Shown here: piece by piece, positions 4,692-6,987 of the stretch
How positions within the stretch are numbered: the stretch's first letter is position 1
Layout of the letters: each line of letters begins with the position of its first letter
NCBI GenBank assembly: GCA_031259655.1
Contig: JAIRLF010000105.1
Coordinates: forward strand, 1 to 6,987
Length of the DNA stretch: 6,987 nt
Reading direction: 5' to 3'
DNA from: Prevotellaceae bacterium
GTDB taxonomy: Bacteria > Bacteroidota > Bacteroidia > Bacteroidales > UBA932
The notes under the pieces: model-generated
The model's input: only the letters and a program-made list of their open reading frames with translations
Told to the model about the DNA's origin: nothing
Database searches by the model: none
Program-made: the position numbers and the translations under genes

Positions 4692-5279
4692 TTATTCGAT
4701 TAAACATTTCAATTCGTTCCACAGACGCGCAACGGGCAGTCCCATAACATTATAGTACGAACCTTCGATTCGTTCGATACCGGTGTATCCTATCCATTCC
4801 TGTATTCCGTAAGCGCCGGCTTTATCGAACGGACGGTAGTTTTCGACGTAATATTCTATGTCGTCGGAAGTCAGTTCTGCGAAAAACACATACGACGAAA
4901 CGCTGAATACTGTTTTGCGCCTGTTGCTTTTTACGCAAACGCCCGTTATGACTTCGTGTTTACGTCCCGAAAGTTTTTTCAACATTTCGATTGCCTCCTG
5001 TTTGTCAGCAGGCTTTCCGATAAGTTCGTCCCGGCATTTCACCATCGTGTCCGCAGTAACTAAGAACTCGCGTTCGTTTAGCTGTCGGGGACAGGCGTCC
5101 GATTTCTTTTCAGCCAAAAATCCGGCGACCTCGTCAACCGGCATATCAGCAGGATACGATTCGTCGAAATCGTAATCTTCCGCGATTTCGAAGGGAATAT
5201 CCAGACCCTTAATCAGTTCTCTCCGTCTCAACGATTGAGACGCCAGGATGATACGGTATTCTTTCAATTTGTTTTTCAT
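4692..5279 (-). CDS. maf: Maf-family nucleoside triphosphate pyrophosphatase
   Basis: This 195-residue cytosolic protein has normal Maf length. Maf proteins hydrolyse non-canonical or excess nucleotides (dTTP/UTP or modified bases, depending on subtype) to the monophosphate and pyrophosphate, and have been linked to septum control. Motifs seen are ILASQSLRRREL (11-22, with the conserved S and R residues), TADTMV (75-80, D77 a likely metal or catalytic acid), GKPADKQEAIEML (88-100), LSGRKHEVITGV (103-114), DKAGAYGIQEW (152-162) and GSYYNVMGLP (173-182). The DKAGAYGIQ form suggests the dTTP/UTP subtype, but subtype is inference. Its ATG overlaps the TGA of the upstream aminopeptidase gene (ATGA, 5276-5279), suggesting translational coupling, and mraY follows 15 nt after its stop. 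Confidence 0.94.
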   Translation of the reverse strand: MKNKLKEYRIILASQSLRRRELIKGLDIPFEIAEDYDFDESYPADMPVDEVAGFLAEKKSDACPRQLNEREFLVTADTMVKCRDELIGKPADKQEAIEMLKKLSGRKHEVITGVCVKSNRRKTVFSVSSYVFFAELTSDDIEYYVENYRPFDKAGAYGIQEWIGYTGIERIEGSYYNVMGLPVARLWNELKCLIE

Positions 5280-6987
5280 ATCGCCGCCGTTACTGTTTTA
5301 AGATATTCAACTTCTTCGTCTTCAAGGTATGGAGATAATGAATCATAGACCCATTGATGATAATCGTTCAGCCATTTTATTTCGTCTTTGCTCATCATCG
5401 AAATATTTATGCTTCGCATTTCTATCGGGCAGACTGTCAGTGTCTCGAATGCATAAAAATCGCCGAAGCCGGTAACCGTGTGCGATTTACATGCGATGAG
5501 ATTTTCGATTCGGATACCGTATTTTCCTTCGACGTATATCGCCGGTTCGTTCGATGTTACCATTCCCGGACATAAAGCCACCGGATTTTCCTCGCTTCGA
5601 ATGCTTTGAGGTCCTTCGTGCACATTAAGGTAATGACCAACTCCGTGCCCCGTCCCGTGCAGGAAATTTTTGCCTTTCTCCCAAAGGAACTGACGCGCAA
5701 GTATATCAAGTTGCGCTCCTCTTGTTCCTGCCGGAAATACAGCCATACTCAAGTTAATCATCCCTTTAAGCGTCAGAGTATAATCTTCTTTTTCTTCATC
5801 CGAAGGATTGCCGAAGTGCAAAGTCCGGGTGAGGTCTGTTGTTCCGGTAAGATATTGCGCTCCGGAATCGACTAAATAGAAGGCTTCGGCGCCGATTTCG
5901 ACGTCCGAATCTTTCGAGGGCGAATAGTGGGGCAAAGCTCCGTTAGCTCCGTATGCCGATATTGTGCTAAAACTAAGTCCTTTGAAGTTGTTTCCCTGCT
6001 TACGGAACTCTTCTAACTTGCCGGCGGCGACGGTTTCCGTAATCCTGGTTTTCCCGAAATTATCGTTCAACCACTTCAAAAAGCGAACCATGGCAATTCC
6101 GTCGGTAATCATGCAATTGCGAAAACCGTCAAGTTCGACCTTGTTTTTTACCGCTTTGCGAAAAGCAATTGTTTCGGCGATATTCTTTTCTTCGACAATC
6201 GTTGCTTTGTCTTTCAGCAGTTTGTATGTGTGGAAATTGAGTTTGTTGAAATTGAGTTTCGCTGTCCTGTTATTCGCAATCGACGAAACGAACGAGTCGA
6301 ACTCGCTGTAAGGATGTATTGTTACACCGTCGGCAGAGAGTTGTTCGCGGTCGTTTTCCGACAGCTGTTTTGCGCTCATAAACAGATGTGTCTCCGGATA
6401 ATCAATTATCAAATAAGCTATAACGACAGGATTGTATGCAACGTCCGAGCCTCTCATGTTCAATATCCATGCGATTTCGTCCAGCGCTGCGACGATGTAT
6501 ATTTCTCCGTTTGGGGTTGTCGACTGTGCAAACTCCGCAAGTTTTTCGCGTCTGCTTTTTCCTGTAACCTCGTCGGGTAACAGGAAGGCTTTCGATTCGG
6601 GCAAAGCGGGTCTGTCGGGGTAGATTGTGTCGAAAACGTCTCCTATCTCGGTAAGAATCAATGGCGCTAACGATTGTTTCAATGTCTCGAAGGCGTTTAC
6701 GGAAAACCGTTTGGCGTCTACTCCGACTTTTCCGCCGTGTCCGAGATGCGTTTTCAGCCACGATTCGTCAAATAATTTGCCGGCGCCGGTTTTTTGCATC
6801 TCTATACCTGTGCCTTCCAACTGTTTTTTTGCCTGTATAAAATACCGCGAATCAACCCATAAGGCAGCATCGTCAAGCGTTACCGTCAATGTTCCCGCCG
6901 AACCGGTAAAACCCGATATCCATTTTCGATATTTCCAACATTTCGCCGGATATTCGCTGAAATGCGGGTCGTTGCCCGGAATAATGA
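5276..6987 (-). CDS. aminopeptidase P family protein (M24B metallopeptidase), 5' end outside the window
   Basis: The frame is open to the window edge, giving 569 visible residues. Family members in Bacteroides have somewhat under 600, so only about 20-30 N-terminal residues are missing. Aminopeptidase P removes the N-terminal residue of peptides with proline in second place, in the cytosol. The visible start, IIPGNDPHFSEYP, followed by WISGFTGSAGTL (22-33), belongs to the N-terminal creatinase-like domain. The C-terminal pita-bread domain carries all five metal ligands: D373 (VDSGAQY), D384 (TTDLTRT), H447 (GTGHGVGH), E480 (SNEPAIY) and E494 (RIENL), counted over visible residues. A start near 6889 would be an internal TTG in the middle of conserved sequence and is rejected. 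The stop codon overlaps the maf start by 4 nt, making this the first visible gene of the minus-strand row. Confidence 0.95.
   Translation of the reverse strand, partial: IIPGNDPHFSEYPAKCWKYRKWISGFTGSAGTLTVTLDDAALWVDSRYFIQAKKQLEGTGIEMQKTGAGKLFDESWLKTHLGHGGKVGVDAKRFSVNAFETLKQSLAPLILTEIGDVFDTIYPDRPALPESKAFLLPDEVTGKSRREKLAEFAQSTTPNGEIYIVAALDEIAWILNMRGSDVAYNPVVIAYLIIDYPETHLFMSAKQLSENDREQLSADGVTIHPYSEFDSFVSSIANNRTAKLNFNKLNFHTYKLLKDKATIVEEKNIAETIAFRKAVKNKVELDGFRNCMITDGIAMVRFLKWLNDNFGKTRITETVAAGKLEEFRKQGNNFKGLSFSTISAYGANGALPHYSPSKDSDVEIGAEAFYLVDSGAQYLTGTTDLTRTLHFGNPSDEEKEDYTLTLKGMINLSMAVFPAGTRGAQLDILARQFLWEKGKNFLHGTGHGVGHYLNVHEGPQSIRSEENPVALCPGMVTSNEPAIYVEGKYGIRIENLIACKSHTVTGFGDFYAFETLTVCPIEMRSINISMMSKDEIKWLNDYHQWVYDSLSPYLEDEEVEYLKTVTAAI

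Noticed and set aside
6402..6761. 119-codon minus-strand frame inside aminopeptidase P
   Set aside because: It is an out-of-frame, arginine-rich shadow of a well-supported gene.
6887..6889. TTG as the start codon of aminopeptidase P
   Set aside because: The frame continues upstream to the window edge with conserved family sequence (IIPGNDPHFSEYP and WISGFTGSAG), so the TTG is an internal leucine codon.

Overview
The window looks like ordinary chromosome from a member of the Bacteroidota, most likely order Bacteroidales. The evidence is three good matches (plus one weaker) to the Bacteroidetes promoter pattern TTTG-N19/20-TAnnTTTG, weak or absent Shine-Dalgarno sequences, a PorT-type outer-membrane beta-barrel gene, the long (424-residue) Bacteroidetes form of MraY, and Bacteroides-like versions of the HIT, carbohydrate kinase and aminopeptidase P proteins. 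All of this is read by eye.

Layout. At 1-119 (minus) is the first 39 codons of an FGGY-family (xylulokinase-like) carbohydrate kinase. It is divergent from a HIT-family nucleotide-binding protein at 308-703 (plus), and both promoters lie in the 188-nt gap between them. From the HIT stop codon to 6 nt before the 3' end of a tRNA-Phe gene (1047-1119, minus), the DNA is non-coding and built of repeats: three blocks of four T-rich heptamers, a 17-bp imperfect inverted repeat 279 bp from end to end, a perfect 20-bp palindrome and a REP-like hairpin. The tRNA-Phe gene and a short exported protein of unknown function (1225-1800, plus) have divergent promoters. The exported protein is followed after 11 nt by riboflavin synthase (ribE, 1812-2411, plus).

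The right-hand 4.5 kb is one minus-strand gene row: aminopeptidase P (5276-6987, 5' end off the window), maf (overlapping it by 4 nt), mraY (15 nt further) and an outer-membrane beta-barrel protein (27 nt further). The spacing suggests one transcript. It meets ribE tail to tail at 2412-2489.

Functionally these are housekeeping genes: peptide turnover, nucleotide-pool sanitation, lipid I synthesis, an outer-membrane protein, flavin synthesis, a tRNA and a sugar kinase. I found no new multi-gene system. The most notable points are the repeat mosaic at 702-1041, the location of mraY outside a division/cell-wall cluster, an unpaired position in the T-arm of tRNA-Phe, and the unrecognised exported protein paired with ribE.
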